Shown here in pieces: positions 23,890 to 32,686 of a DNA stretch of 64,000 nucleotides. Made by a program: the position numbers and the translations under genes. Source of the DNA: Nocardiopsis terrae (lineage in GTDB: Bacteria > Actinomycetota > Actinomycetes > Streptosporangiales > Streptosporangiaceae); assembly GCF_014651695.1 (NCBI RefSeq), contig NZ_BMXJ01000003.1:709046-773045 (forward strand), in the 5' to 3' direction. Position 1 is the first letter of the stretch. Every line of letters begins with the position of its first letter. The notes beneath the pieces are model-generated. The model was not told where the DNA came from, searched no databases, and saw only the letters and a program-made list of their open reading frames with translations.

Positions 23890-24809
23890 CGCCCCGCCCC
23901 CTCCTGCTGTAGCGCCGTCCGGTAGACCTCACCGACCAGGCGCAGCTCCGACACACCGTCCTCGCCCACCGCCCCGGCCCGGCGCGCCCGCCGGGCGAAC
24001 TCGGCGGCGATGCCCTCGTACTCGTGCCACAGCGACTCCTTGAAGGCGGGGCGCCCGGACAGCAGGTCAGCCGTCCACACCCGGCCGTCGGCCGCGCGCA
24101 CCTCGACGTCCTTGCGCTCACCGGGATGGGACCAGTCCAGGAGCACCCGGGCCCGGGCCCGCCCGGAGACCATCGTGACGTCGGCCCACCGGTCCACCCC
24201 GGCCTCGTCGTAGCCGACCCGGGCACCGGTCACCTCGGCCCGGCCCAGCAGTGCCTCCACCAGGTTGAAGGCGTTGGGCCCGTTGTCGGCCACACACCCG
24301 CCTCCGCAGCGTTCCGGGTCCAGGTACCAGGTGTCGGAGCCCGCGTGCTCCTCGATCCGTTCCAGGTAGCGCACGGTCACCTCCGTCACCGTCCGCCCGC
24401 CGATCCGCTCCCGCAGGGCGGCGAACTCGGAGTTGTGGCGGCGGTGGAAGGCCGTGGTCAACGGCACCCCCCTTTCCCGGGCCAGGGCGGCCAGCGCCTC
24501 CCCCTCCGCCAGGTCCAGTGCCAGGGGCTTCTCCACGCACACCGCCGCCCCGGCGGTGAGGGCGTCGGCGCAGATCCGGGCGTGCGTGTCGTTGGGCGCG
24601 GTGACCACGACCGCGTCCAGGCCGGCCTCGGCCAGCATCCGGGTGTGGTCGGTGTACCCGGTCACACCCGGCCGCGGTTCGAGGGCCCTGGCCGGGTCCA
24701 GGTCGCACACCGCCACCAGGTCCCAGTCCGGGGAGGCGGCCAAAGCCGCCAGGTGGAAGCGGGCGATCACCCCCAGCCCGACCACTCCCACCCGCAGGGG
24801 CCCGCTCAT
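23886..24809 (-). CDS. Gfo/Idh/MocA-family oxidoreductase (first)
   Basis: A 307-residue NAD(P)-dependent dehydrogenase. The N-terminal Rossmann motif is VGVVGLGVIARFH, followed by VCVEKPLALD, where the EKP Lys is the family's catalytic Lys. The C-terminal alpha/beta domain has CVADNGPNAFNLVEALLG. The family oxidises or reduces sugars and cyclitols at a ring carbon. ATGA joins it to the Ldh2 gene upstream. It probably supplies the keto group that a DegT enzyme aminates; that order is inferred. Confidence 0.85.
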   Translation of the reverse strand: MSGPLRVGVVGLGVIARFHLAALAASPDWDLVAVCDLDPARALEPRPGVTGYTDHTRMLAEAGLDAVVVTAPNDTHARICADALTAGAAVCVEKPLALDLAEGEALAALARERGVPLTTAFHRRHNSEFAALRERIGGRTVTEVTVRYLERIEEHAGSDTWYLDPERCGGGCVADNGPNAFNLVEALLGRAEVTGARVGYDEAGVDRWADVTMVSGRARARVLLDWSHPGERKDVEVRAADGRVWTADLLSGRPAFKESLWHEYEGIAAEFARRARRAGAVGEDGVSELRLVGEVYRTALQQEGAGR

Positions 24810-25945
24810 CGCACCTCCCCCGAGACCGGCGGCGCGGGGACGCCCTCCCGTGCGGCCACCTCCACCAGTTCCGCGTACAGGTCCGCGGCCAACGGCACCC
24901 CACGGGCGGACCGCTCCCGCATCCTGTGGTGTTCGTGCCAGCCCGGGTAGCGCACCGGTCGGTCCCGGTCGAGGGGAGGGCACGCCGCGACCGCCCCGAA
25001 CAGGTCCTCGGCGTCGGCTCGGGCCCCTGCGCGCAGCGCGTCGGGGGCGATGGCCAACAGCAGGAACCCGATGTCGTCGTCCCGACCGCCGGGCCCTCCG
25101 TCACCGGCCAGGGCGTCGGCGTGGGGGCCGCGCCCCGAACCGGACACCACGGCGGACAGCACCTCCACCATCAGCCCCAGGCCGAAACCCTTGAAACGGC
25201 CCACCTCGCCGCCCAACCACCTCAGGTGGGCCCGGCCGGCGTCGAACTCCGCCGGGTCGGTGACCGGGGAGCCGGAGTCGTCGCACAACAGTCCCTCGGG
25301 CAGCGAACGGCCCTCCCGTGCCGCCTGCCGCACCCGGCCGGTGGGCGCGGCCGTGGTGCTCATGTCCAACAGGAACGGGGGGTGCGCGCCCGCCGGGGCG
25401 GCCACGGCGAGCGGGTTGGTGCCCAGCATGGTCACCGCACCGCCCGGGGGCCGGGCGATGCGCTGGCCCCCGCAGTTGCTCGCCACCACGCCGACCAGCC
25501 CGCGTTCGGCCGCGCGCAGCGCCGGGTGTCCGGCGCACCCCAGGTGGGTGGCGCCGCGCACCGACACCAGCCCGACCCCGTGGCTCTCGGCCCGCCGCAC
25601 GGCCAGGTCCATCGCCTCCGGGGCCGCCCACAGCCCGAGGGACCGGTCGGCGTCGAGCAGCACGGCCGCACCCAGGTCCGCCAGGATCCGGGGCTCGGCC
25701 CGGGGGTCGGCCCGCCCCTCGTCGAGCAGGGGCAGGTAGAGCCGGGCCAGGTTGGCGACGCCGTGGGAGTCCATCCCGGTCAGATCGCCGTGGCACAGGG
25801 CCCGCGCCGCCTCGGCCGCACGGCCCGGGGGCACGCCCCGGCCCGTGAACACCTGCCTGAGGAAGGACAGCAGGGCGCCGTGGTCGGTCAGGACGGTCGC
25901 TCCCGGCGGGGAGGCTCCCGGGGACTCCGGGGAGAGGGTCGTCAC
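24806..25945 (-). CDS. Ldh2-family malate/lactate-type dehydrogenase
   Basis: A 379-residue NAD(P)-dependent dehydrogenase of the malate/L-lactate/ureidoglycolate/sulfolactate family, which has its own non-Rossmann fold. Seen are TGMDSHGVANLARL (catalytic His region), HLGCAGHPALRAAERG, MLGTNPLAVAAPAG, LLDMSTTAAPTGRV and FKGFGLGLMVEVL. It interconverts a 2-hydroxy acid and a 2-oxo acid. It starts with GTG 25945 overlapping the M20 stop. It is unusual in a sugar-type cluster and points to an intermediate with a 2-hydroxy-acid end. Confidence 0.85.
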   Translation of the reverse strand: MTTLSPESPGASPPGATVLTDHGALLSFLRQVFTGRGVPPGRAAEAARALCHGDLTGMDSHGVANLARLYLPLLDEGRADPRAEPRILADLGAAVLLDADRSLGLWAAPEAMDLAVRRAESHGVGLVSVRGATHLGCAGHPALRAAERGLVGVVASNCGGQRIARPPGGAVTMLGTNPLAVAAPAGAHPPFLLDMSTTAAPTGRVRQAAREGRSLPEGLLCDDSGSPVTDPAEFDAGRAHLRWLGGEVGRFKGFGLGLMVEVLSAVVSGSGRGPHADALAGDGGPGGRDDDIGFLLLAIAPDALRAGARADAEDLFGAVAACPPLDRDRPVRYPGWHEHHRMRERSARGVPLAADLYAELVEVAAREGVPAPPVSGEVR

Positions 25946-27222
25946 AGTCGTCCAATCGTCTCGTCGGTGAAGGAGGTCAGCAGGCGGGCCACCGTGGCGG
26001 CGAACCCGTCCAGGTCCGACAGGCGGGCGAACTCCGCGTCGCCGTGGGCGCCGTTGGCGGCCAGGTCCCCGGGGCCCAACACGACCGTGCAGGCCCCGGG
26101 GACGCCCGCCATCCAGATGGCGTCACAGGTGAAGGCGGGCTCGTCCTCGGGCCAGGGCGGGATCCCGGCCCCGCGCAGCAGGTCGTGTCCCCACCCGTCG
26201 CGGTCGTCCAGCACCGGCAGCCCGCGTTTGGGCCAGTCCAGCCGGGTGAGCCGCCGTGCGTCCCTGGCGGTCCGGGCGAACAGGGCGGTGTCCGCGAAGG
26301 AGTGGGAGAACTCCGCCACGGCGGTGTCGAACGCCGTGGTCACGGCCTCCTCCAGGGCGTGGCCCGCCCCGGCGTCGCCGTAGGAGAGGTTGAGCAGCAG
26401 GCCTCCGGTGCCGTACACCCGGTTGTGCAGGGTGCCGGTGTGCAGTCCGGCCACGCACACCGCCCCCTCGCGGGCGCGCCCGTCCAGGGAGCGGCCCATC
26501 CGCTGGGCGAGGAACCCCAACAGGACCGAGGCGTTGTGCCCGGTGTGCGGCCGGTCGTCGACGGCGTCGTCGCCGTGCACCGACACCCGGGCGGTCATCG
26601 ATGCCGTGGAGCGGGTGAGGAACCTCCCGGACGTGGGTTCGCAGAACACGTTGAGGCGGCCCACGTGGCCGCGTTCGACCAGGGGGCGGGTGCCCAGCAC
26701 GCCCATGGCGCCGCCCTCCTCACCGGCCACCGCCTGGACGATCACCGCGCTGTCGCGGCCCAGGGCCGCCGAACGCTCCCGGGCGGCGCGCACCCCGGAC
26801 AGCAGCGCCACCGCGGGCCCCTTGGCGTCGATGGCTCCCCGGCCGTGGAAGACCTCCCCGTCGAAGGCGACCGGTGGTCCCCCCGCGACCGTGTCGAGGT
26901 GGACGTTGAACATCACGGTGCGTTCGCGCGGCACCTCCTCGGGTCCCAGGCGCAGGACCAGGCTGGGCTGGTCGGCCAGGAAACCGGGGTCCGCTGCGGC
27001 CTCGCGCACCGTGGCGGGCACCCCGTCCGCGGCCAGGTCGGCCGGTTCGGCCGGGGCGTGGCGGACCACCCTGAACCCGATCCGTTCGGCGGCGCGGGCG
27101 TACTCGTGCTGGGCCTCCCACAGGCGGGGGGCGGGGCCGGCGTCACCGACCTCCAGGGGGCCCGCGGTGGGTGTGTCCAGCAACCGCAGCAGCAGGGCGC
27201 GGTCCGGATCGGTCAGCGTCAT
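25942..27222 (-). CDS. M20-family peptidase/deacylase (ArgE/DapE-like)
   Basis: A 426-residue zinc hydrolase. Metal motifs are FNVHLDTVAGG, GRGAIDAKGP and the catalytic GEEGG; FCEPTS supplies the fourth ligand. The ArgE/DapE/acetylornithine deacetylase branch fits best. It could remove a protecting acyl group from an amino intermediate, or cleave an amide. ATGA overlap with the isomerase gene upstream and GTGA overlap with ldh2 downstream make it an integral operon member. Confidence 0.8.
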   Translation of the reverse strand: MTLTDPDRALLLRLLDTPTAGPLEVGDAGPAPRLWEAQHEYARAAERIGFRVVRHAPAEPADLAADGVPATVREAAADPGFLADQPSLVLRLGPEEVPRERTVMFNVHLDTVAGGPPVAFDGEVFHGRGAIDAKGPAVALLSGVRAARERSAALGRDSAVIVQAVAGEEGGAMGVLGTRPLVERGHVGRLNVFCEPTSGRFLTRSTASMTARVSVHGDDAVDDRPHTGHNASVLLGFLAQRMGRSLDGRAREGAVCVAGLHTGTLHNRVYGTGGLLLNLSYGDAGAGHALEEAVTTAFDTAVAEFSHSFADTALFARTARDARRLTRLDWPKRGLPVLDDRDGWGHDLLRGAGIPPWPEDEPAFTCDAIWMAGVPGACTVVLGPGDLAANGAHGDAEFARLSDLDGFAATVARLLTSFTDETIGRL

Positions 27223-28097
27223 GAGGTCTCTTCCGTCTCGCGGATCCGGAGCACCATCTCCTCCAGTGCCCGCCCGTACTCCACGAACGCGGCCCGGTCG
27301 CCGCGGCCCGGGTCGGCGCCGTCCGCCCCCAGGTGGGGGCGCAGAGCCAGGTGGGGTTCGATGGACAGGGCTCCCCGGTACCCCTGCTCGGCCAGGACCC
27401 GCAGGCACTCGTCCACCCCGGCCCCGCCCTCACCGGGTCGTACGTAGGCGGTGTCGCCGCCGGGGAGGCTGACCGCGTCCTTGACGTGGACGTGGGCCAC
27501 GTACTCCGCGAGCGGGCGGAGCATGGTCACGGCGTCGTAGCCGTGGGCGACCCCGTTGCCGGTGTCGAACAGCACCCGCAGTGCCGGGCTGTCGACCCGC
27601 GCGATCAGGTCCAGGACCCGGTCGGCGTCATCTCCGGCCCACCCGGCGCAGTTCTCGTGCACCAGGACCAGACCCGAGTCCTCGGCGCGCCGGACCAGTT
27701 CACGCATCCGGGAGAGGACCAGCCGCCCCCACTCGGGCTCGGCGAGCCCTCCGGAGGGGTAGGACATGATCCGCACCATGCGCGTCCCCAGGACCGCGCA
27801 GCGCCGGGCCAGCACGTCGAGTTCGGCCAGGTCCACCGCGAAGTCCCCGGTCGCGGGGCGTGACCAGTCCCCGATCTTGGCCGCGACGGCGACCACCTCC
27901 ACACCGTGCGCACGGATCTGCTCCGCCGCCCGAGCGAAGTCGGCCTCCGGCAGGGCGGCGACGGGCACACCTTCCAGGGTGCGCAGCTCCAGCAGGTTCC
28001 AACCGAGCTCCGTCACGGCCGTGAGCTGTTCCGGCAGCCCCGGTGCGGCCTCGTCCCCGATCCCTGCCAGGCGGAACGGCTCAGGCTCCGACAGCAC
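27219..28097 (-). CDS. sugar phosphate isomerase/epimerase-like TIM barrel
   Basis: A 292-residue AP-endonuclease-2/xylose-isomerase-like barrel. Metal-binding landmarks are VLVHENCAGWAGD (Glu), LFDTGNGVAHG (Asp), HVHVKD (His, Asp) and LSIEPHL (Glu). IolE and inosose isomerase belong here. GTG 28097 overlaps the preceding Gfo/Idh gene by 17 bases. Its presence with two Gfo/Idh dehydrogenases resembles inositol-type or keto-sugar chemistry; the exact reaction is open. Confidence 0.8.
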   Translation of the reverse strand: MLSEPEPFRLAGIGDEAAPGLPEQLTAVTELGWNLLELRTLEGVPVAALPEADFARAAEQIRAHGVEVVAVAAKIGDWSRPATGDFAVDLAELDVLARRCAVLGTRMVRIMSYPSGGLAEPEWGRLVLSRMRELVRRAEDSGLVLVHENCAGWAGDDADRVLDLIARVDSPALRVLFDTGNGVAHGYDAVTMLRPLAEYVAHVHVKDAVSLPGGDTAYVRPGEGGAGVDECLRVLAEQGYRGALSIEPHLALRPHLGADGADPGRGDRAAFVEYGRALEEMVLRIRETEETS

Positions 28098-29094
28098 TGT
28101 TCACCTCCCGGTCCGCGGTGTGCGGTGAGCACAGGTTCTTGGCCTCGACCAGCAGGCGGACCGCTTCCACGTGCACCGACAGTTCGCCCGGGGGACGGGG
28201 AGAACTGGAGTAGCGCGCGTAGCAGGAGCCCAGGAGCTCGGTCAGCGCGTCGTCGGGAAAGACCGACCGGGCCGGTTCGTGTCCCGGGACGGCCACGGAG
28301 AGCTGCGCGGTGTGGTCGGCCTCGCTGCACGGGAAGTGGCCGGTCAGCACCGCCTCGTCGAACTCCAGCACGATGCGCCTCTCACGCAGCGGCGCGGTCA
28401 GGTCGGACTCGATCCGGGTGAGCACCCCGGTGTGGTGGACCAGGTCCAGGCGTGCCCCGCCCAGGCCGGGCAGCCGGGCTCCGGCGACGGCCATGTCGGA
28501 CAGTTCGGCCGAGGCGACGTCGGCCCCGCCCGCGAGTGCGACCGCCAGGGCCAGGGCGTGGGGGACCTCGACGTCGAAGGCGCTGGGGTGCCCCGGGAAC
28601 TCCAGGGTGCGGGTGAAGCGGGGTTTGTGCTGGAGCACGGTGAGGGCGCGCAGGCGTCCGAAGGCTCCGCCGTGGCGTACCGCGAGCAGCCGCCGGCTCA
28701 GCGAGCTGGCCGACCACGGGGTGGAGACGGTCAGGTCCATCCCCCAGCGGCGGCGCAGCCGGGCGATCTCGGCCAGTTCCGCCAGGTCCAGGGCCAGGGG
28801 CTTCTCCACGATGACCATGCGGTAGCCCAGGAGTGCCAGGTCCCGCAGTATCCGCGCCCGTAGGTGCGGCGGCGTGCACAGGTGGACGACCGTCTCGGAG
28901 GGCGGACGGCGCCGGGCGGCCTCCTCCAGGGAGGGGACCGTGAGGACCCCCCCGGCCCGGCCGCGGTGGGGGTCGTACCCCAGTACCGGCCCCGGAGCGA
29001 AGTGGGCGGGGGCCGCCGCCCGCGCCTTGGCGAGCGACGGCGCATGCAGTCCCAGTCCCGATCTGCCCAGGCCGACGATGAGGGTGTGCAGCAT
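28081..29094 (-). CDS. Gfo/Idh/MocA-family oxidoreductase (second)
   Basis: A 337-residue NAD(P)-dependent dehydrogenase. It has TLIVGLGRSGLGLHAP, LCTPPHLRARILRDL and the catalytic Lys in MVIVEKPLALD. The C-terminal half diverges from the first Gfo/Idh protein of this cluster. ATG 29094 was chosen because the Rossmann strand follows directly; the frame is open upstream but lacks family similarity. It heads the six-gene unit, with a good promoter about 100 bases upstream. Confidence 0.8.
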   Translation of the reverse strand: MLHTLIVGLGRSGLGLHAPSLAKARAAAPAHFAPGPVLGYDPHRGRAGGVLTVPSLEEAARRRPPSETVVHLCTPPHLRARILRDLALLGYRMVIVEKPLALDLAELAEIARLRRRWGMDLTVSTPWSASSLSRRLLAVRHGGAFGRLRALTVLQHKPRFTRTLEFPGHPSAFDVEVPHALALAVALAGGADVASAELSDMAVAGARLPGLGGARLDLVHHTGVLTRIESDLTAPLRERRIVLEFDEAVLTGHFPCSEADHTAQLSVAVPGHEPARSVFPDDALTELLGSCYARYSSSPRPPGELSVHVEAVRLLVEAKNLCSPHTADREVNSAVGA

Positions 29095-29195
29095 GAGGGG
29101 CGTGCACCTTTCCGGTTCGCTGTCCCCGCCCCGCGCCCTTTCCAGGGAGCCCGGGGCCGTTTTCCAGGGGCACGGGGCCATCGAAGCAGGAACAC

Positions 29196-29225
29196 ATCAT
29201 GAACCACACGCGAAAACCGTGTCAA
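29196..29225 (-). promoter_or_regulatory. sigma-70-type promoter for the 29094-23419 unit
   Basis: On the minus strand TTGACA (29225-29220) is followed after 18 bases by CATGAT (29201-29196). Transcription would start near 29189, leaving a leader of about 95 bases before ATG 29094. TTGACA is a perfect -35; the -10 has four of six consensus bases. Confidence 0.55.
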
Positions 29226-29345
29226 AAACACAGCCAGACCGGATACCCCAAACCACACCATCGGGCATTCCCCAACCGCACGAAAAGACGGGAAGAACAG
29301 GGAATCCGAAACACATACCCTTTTGTCCCTTTCGCCAGCCCCGGG

Positions 29346-29654
29346 TCAGGCCACCGAGAAGCTGAACAGACCGCTGGGCGGAGCGTGCCACCCCCGGTCC
29401 GGCTCCACGAGCACGCCCGGTGCGAAGCACCCGGGACCCGGGTGCAGGCGAACGTCCGCGTCGGTCAGGTTGACCAGCACGTGTGCGGTACCGGGGAGCC
29501 GCACACAGCTGCCCGACCCGGGGTCCGGGTAACGAACGAGGTCTTCGAACTCGGTCGTGAAGACCACGACCTCACCGGTCGCCGCGTGAGCGGGCGCCGC
29601 CCCCAGGAGCAGACCCCCCAGGGCCAGGACGACAGCAGCGGAAAGAGCCCTCAT
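29346..29654 (-). CDS. small secreted protein of unknown function
   Basis: A 102-residue protein with a clear Sec signal peptide (MRALSAAVVLALGGLLLGAA, cleavage likely after PAHA). The mature part is about 77 residues and has two Cys (GSCVRL, GPGCFA) that could form a disulfide. There is no known domain. GGGAGG precedes ATG 29654. It is a single gene upstream of the cluster and downstream of an AT-rich region. Small secreted di-cysteine proteins are frequent in actinomycetes; function not assigned. Confidence 0.75.
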   Translation of the reverse strand: MRALSAAVVLALGGLLLGAAPAHAATGEVVVFTTEFEDLVRYPDPGSGSCVRLPGTAHVLVNLTDADVRLHPGPGCFAPGVLVEPDRGWHAPPSGLFSFSVA

Positions 29655-30025
29655 CCCGCATCCTCCCTCTTTCTTGTGCACATTCCACAGGAACAGCCCC
29701 TCCGACATAAACAACCCGGAGGGACAGCAGGAAGATGTTCTCCGAAGCCGCGGCACACCGCAACCCCCTGGCCGACCATTCCTTTTTCGGACAACCGCAC
29801 ACCCGGAACAGAACCCGAACAGCACGAGACTCAAAAATGGTCATAAAAACAAATTTCACCTCATTCCATGAACACATCCGGAAGAAGGTGGTCGCCCCGG
29901 CTCGCTCCGGATCGCGTCGGGCGGGGAGCGCCGTCGTCCACAGGCCGCCGGGCCGCCCTTGCGGCAGGGCATCCCGTCGTCATACGTTCTGCCTGTTCCA
30001 CAGGGGCCGTCGAACCGGGAGTGAC
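29655..30025. other. 371-bp intergenic region, no gene seen
   Basis: This gap separates the divergent small secreted protein and the PanE-like gene. It has an inverted repeat CCCTCCG/CGGAGGG (29698-29704, 29717-29723, loop 12) in the leader of the secreted protein, and an AT-rich core around 29835-29870 where both promoters probably lie. I see no supported coding sequence. Confidence 0.5.
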
Positions 30026-30946
30026 ATGAGGATCCTTGTCGTGGGTGCGGGTGCGGTCGGCGGCTACTTCGGAGCGAAACTCGTCCGTGCCGGACGCGAC
30101 GTCGACTTCCTGGCCCGCCCGGCACGCGCCGAACTCCTCAACGGGCACGGCCTGGACATCCACACCCTGGACGGGCGAACCGAGAACGTCCCCGTCCGCG
30201 CGGTCACCGCCGACCGGCTCACACCCGACTACGACCTGGTCATCGTCTCGGTCAAGTCCTACGGCCTGGACGGCGCCGTCGACGACCTCGCCGCGGCGGT
30301 CGGCCCGGACACCGTCGTGCTGCCCTTCCTCAACGGCATGCGCCACCTGGACGTGCTCACCGGGCGCTTCGGCCCGGACCGCGTCTACGGCGGGGTGTGC
30401 ATGGTGATGACCCGCCTGGACGAGCGGGGTGGCATCGTCGAGGTCGGCAGGATCAGCGAACTCGTCTACGGGCCGCTCTCCGACTCCCCCGTGGTCGGCC
30501 CGGACCGGGTGCACACCGCCCTGGAGGGGGCCGGGTTCACCGCCCGCTCCGCCGAGGACATCCGTCAGGAGATGTGGGACAAGTGGATCTTCCTGGCCAG
30601 CCTGGGCGCCGTCACCTGTCTGATGCGCGCCCCCATCGGCCGGGTCAACCGGGCCCCGGGCGGAGCCGAGTTCAGCGCGGGGATGCTCGCCGAGGCCGTC
30701 GCCGTGGCCACCGCCGCCGGCCACCCGCCCGGCGAGCGGATCCTGGAGTTCGCGAACGACGTCGTCTCCGACACCGAACGCGACACCTCCACGTCCATGT
30801 ACTGGGACCTCACCCACGACAACCCGGTGGAGGGCGACCACATCGTCGGCGACCTGGTCGCCAGAGGCCGCGCACTCGGGGTTCCCACCCCGCTCTTCTC
30901 CCTCGCCCACACGCACCTGAGCGTGTACTCGGCCGCCCGGGGCTGA
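30026..30946 (+). CDS. ketopantoate reductase family protein (PanE/ApbA-like)
   Basis: A 306-residue NADPH-dependent reductase. The N-terminal Rossmann motif is ILVVGAGAVGGYFGAKL, then VIVSVKSYGLDGA with the catalytic-region Lys, LPFLNGMRHLD, and DKWIFLASLGAVTCL in the helical C-terminal domain (second catalytic Lys). The family reduces ketopantoate to pantoate, but many paralogues act on other 2-oxo acids. No pantothenate genes are adjacent, so the role is uncertain. GGGAG precedes ATG 30026. Confidence 0.8.
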   Translation: MRILVVGAGAVGGYFGAKLVRAGRDVDFLARPARAELLNGHGLDIHTLDGRTENVPVRAVTADRLTPDYDLVIVSVKSYGLDGAVDDLAAAVGPDTVVLPFLNGMRHLDVLTGRFGPDRVYGGVCMVMTRLDERGGIVEVGRISELVYGPLSDSPVVGPDRVHTALEGAGFTARSAEDIRQEMWDKWIFLASLGAVTCLMRAPIGRVNRAPGGAEFSAGMLAEAVAVATAAGHPPGERILEFANDVVSDTERDTSTSMYWDLTHDNPVEGDHIVGDLVARGRALGVPTPLFSLAHTHLSVYSAARG

Positions 30947-31013
30947 CCGGCCCCGCCGGGGCGACGGCGAAAGCGCCGTCCCGGGGAGCCGTACCCGGGG
31001 GTGGGCCCGCCCG

Positions 31014-31808
31014 TCAGGGCTTGCGGCCGACCCCGCCGTACTGGTCCACCTCGGCGGGAGGACCGTCCCCCCTCAGTACGGGGCGCCACCGGGTGACCGA
31101 GACCAGCCCCGGCTCCACCAGCTCCAACCCCTCCAGGTAGCCGCCGATCTGCTCGGGGGTACGCGGGACGTAGGGCACCGCGCCGCTCTCGTTGTACTCG
31201 CCCTGGGCCTCGGCGTTCTCCTCACTGTGCACGTTGCTGCCCTCGCTGACGGTCAGGTAACTGCCGGAGGGCAGACCCGCGAGCAGACGCCGCACGATCG
31301 AAACGGCCTCCTCGTACTCCTGCACGTGTCCCAGGACACCCATCAGCATCAGACCGACCGGCTGGTCCAGGTCCAGCAGGTCGGCGGCCTTCTCCAGGAT
31401 CAGCTCGGGATCGTACAGGTCCGCGTGCACGTACTGGGTGCGCCCCTCCGGCGAACTGGTCAGCAGGGCCCGCGCATGGGTCAGCACGAGGGGGTCGTTG
31501 TCCACGTAGACGATCCGCGCCTCGGGGGCCACCGACTGCGCGATCTCGTGGGTGTTGTTGTGCGTGGGCAGGCCGGTACCCACGTCCAGGAACTGCCGCA
31601 CGCCCGCCTCACCCGCCAGGTGTCTGACCGCGCGCTCCTGGAAGGCCCGAGAGGAACGCGCCAGCTGCGCGATCCCGGGGAAGACCTTCAGGAACTGCTC
31701 CCCCGCCTCCCGGTCCACCGGGTAGTTGTCCTTACCGCCCAGCCAGTAGTTCCACACCCGTGCCGAGTGCGGAATCGTCGTGTCGATCGCAGGAGCCTGG
31801 TCGCTCAT
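31014..31808 (-). CDS. SAM-dependent methyltransferase, DUF574 type
   Basis: A 264-residue protein with the features of a family expanded in actinomycetes: the N-terminal IPHSARVWNYWLGGKDNY, then RQFLDVGTGLPTHNNTHEIA (SAM motif I), RIVYVDNDPLVL (motif II) and a C-terminal GLELVEPGLVSVTRWRP. Members are annotated as methyltransferases, but substrates are mostly unknown. ATG 31808 has GAGGTA eight bases upstream. It stands alone, convergent with the PanE-like gene. Confidence 0.85.
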   Translation of the reverse strand: MSDQAPAIDTTIPHSARVWNYWLGGKDNYPVDREAGEQFLKVFPGIAQLARSSRAFQERAVRHLAGEAGVRQFLDVGTGLPTHNNTHEIAQSVAPEARIVYVDNDPLVLTHARALLTSSPEGRTQYVHADLYDPELILEKAADLLDLDQPVGLMLMGVLGHVQEYEEAVSIVRRLLAGLPSGSYLTVSEGSNVHSEENAEAQGEYNESGAVPYVPRTPEQIGGYLEGLELVEPGLVSVTRWRPVLRGDGPPAEVDQYGGVGRKP

Positions 31809-32096
31809 CGTTTGGTACCTCACCGCGTATAGCCGTATCAGTGCCCTGATCCTACGGTCATCGGGTAACACCGGATCACCCACGGCGCAGGGGATGCAGC
31901 CGGATCTCCTCCGGCGGGCGGGCCGGGGCGGGCGCCCGGTGCCCTCCGGCCCGGACCGCCCGCGGGGACACGCCGAAGCGACACTCCGCGGCGGATTCCC
32001 CCAGGCCCGGTGTGACCTGTGTTCTTCGTTCCCACCGCCCTGCGGAGCCGTCCCGAAGGGCGCACAACGCGTGAAGCCGGTTGGCACAATCACGGC

Positions 32097-32618
32097 ATGC
32101 CAGTCCTCGACAGAGCCACCCTCAGACAGTTGGTAGCCCTGCCCCCGGCGTGTCTGCTCCTGACCTCGTGCATGTCCGACGGGGGCGCCGCGGGTGCCGT
32201 CGCCACCGGGCACTTCTCCGCCCGACACCAGTTCCCCGTCGTCATGATCTCCTGGTGCGGGGACAGCCCTCCCGCGCGGATCGACCTGGACTCGCAGGAG
32301 CACGGGTGGCAGCTGCACGCCACCCGGGACTTCCCCGGCGACGAGGTCGAGGTGGACCTGTCCGCCCCCGGGGAGGACTGGGAGATCACCGACAGCGAGG
32401 GGGCGCCCGCCTACCGGGTCGTCCCGGAGTCGGCGGCCACGGAGTACACGCTGGGCGTGACCTCAGCCGACGCGCTCGAGGACGAAGCCGAGCACGACAT
32501 CGCCACGTTGAGTTTCAACACCGAGCTTCTGGCCGCCGACGACGGTGTGTACGTGGGTACGGAGGACCCCGGAGACGGCACCCTGGTGAGTGCCGACGAG
32601 TTCCCGCCCGAGTGCTGA
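32097..32618 (+). CDS. putative lipoprotein
   Basis: A 173-residue protein with a lipoprotein signal (ATLRQLVALPPACLLLTSC, lipobox LTSC). The mature part has a His/Trp-containing segment (FPVVMISWCGDSPPARI) and an acidic C-terminus. There is no known domain. Another lipoprotein with the same LLTSC lipobox lies at 34211, and both are followed by acidic, Cys-containing tails ending in EC or CVPDG; they may be distant relatives. The 288-bp gap upstream holds no gene that I can support. Confidence 0.7.
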   Translation: MPVLDRATLRQLVALPPACLLLTSCMSDGGAAGAVATGHFSARHQFPVVMISWCGDSPPARIDLDSQEHGWQLHATRDFPGDEVEVDLSAPGEDWEITDSEGAPAYRVVPESAATEYTLGVTSADALEDEAEHDIATLSFNTELLAADDGVYVGTEDPGDGTLVSADEFPPEC

Positions 32619-32686
32619 TCCGCCCCTGGACGGGTGTCGACGGTTCCCGCCGTCCGGGGTGCCGCCCGGCACCCCGGACGGAACCC

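Noticed and set aside
29346..29834. Longer version of the small secreted protein starting upstream of 29654.
   Set aside because: It would bury the signal peptide 60 residues from the start. ATG 29654 has a strong ribosome-binding site.
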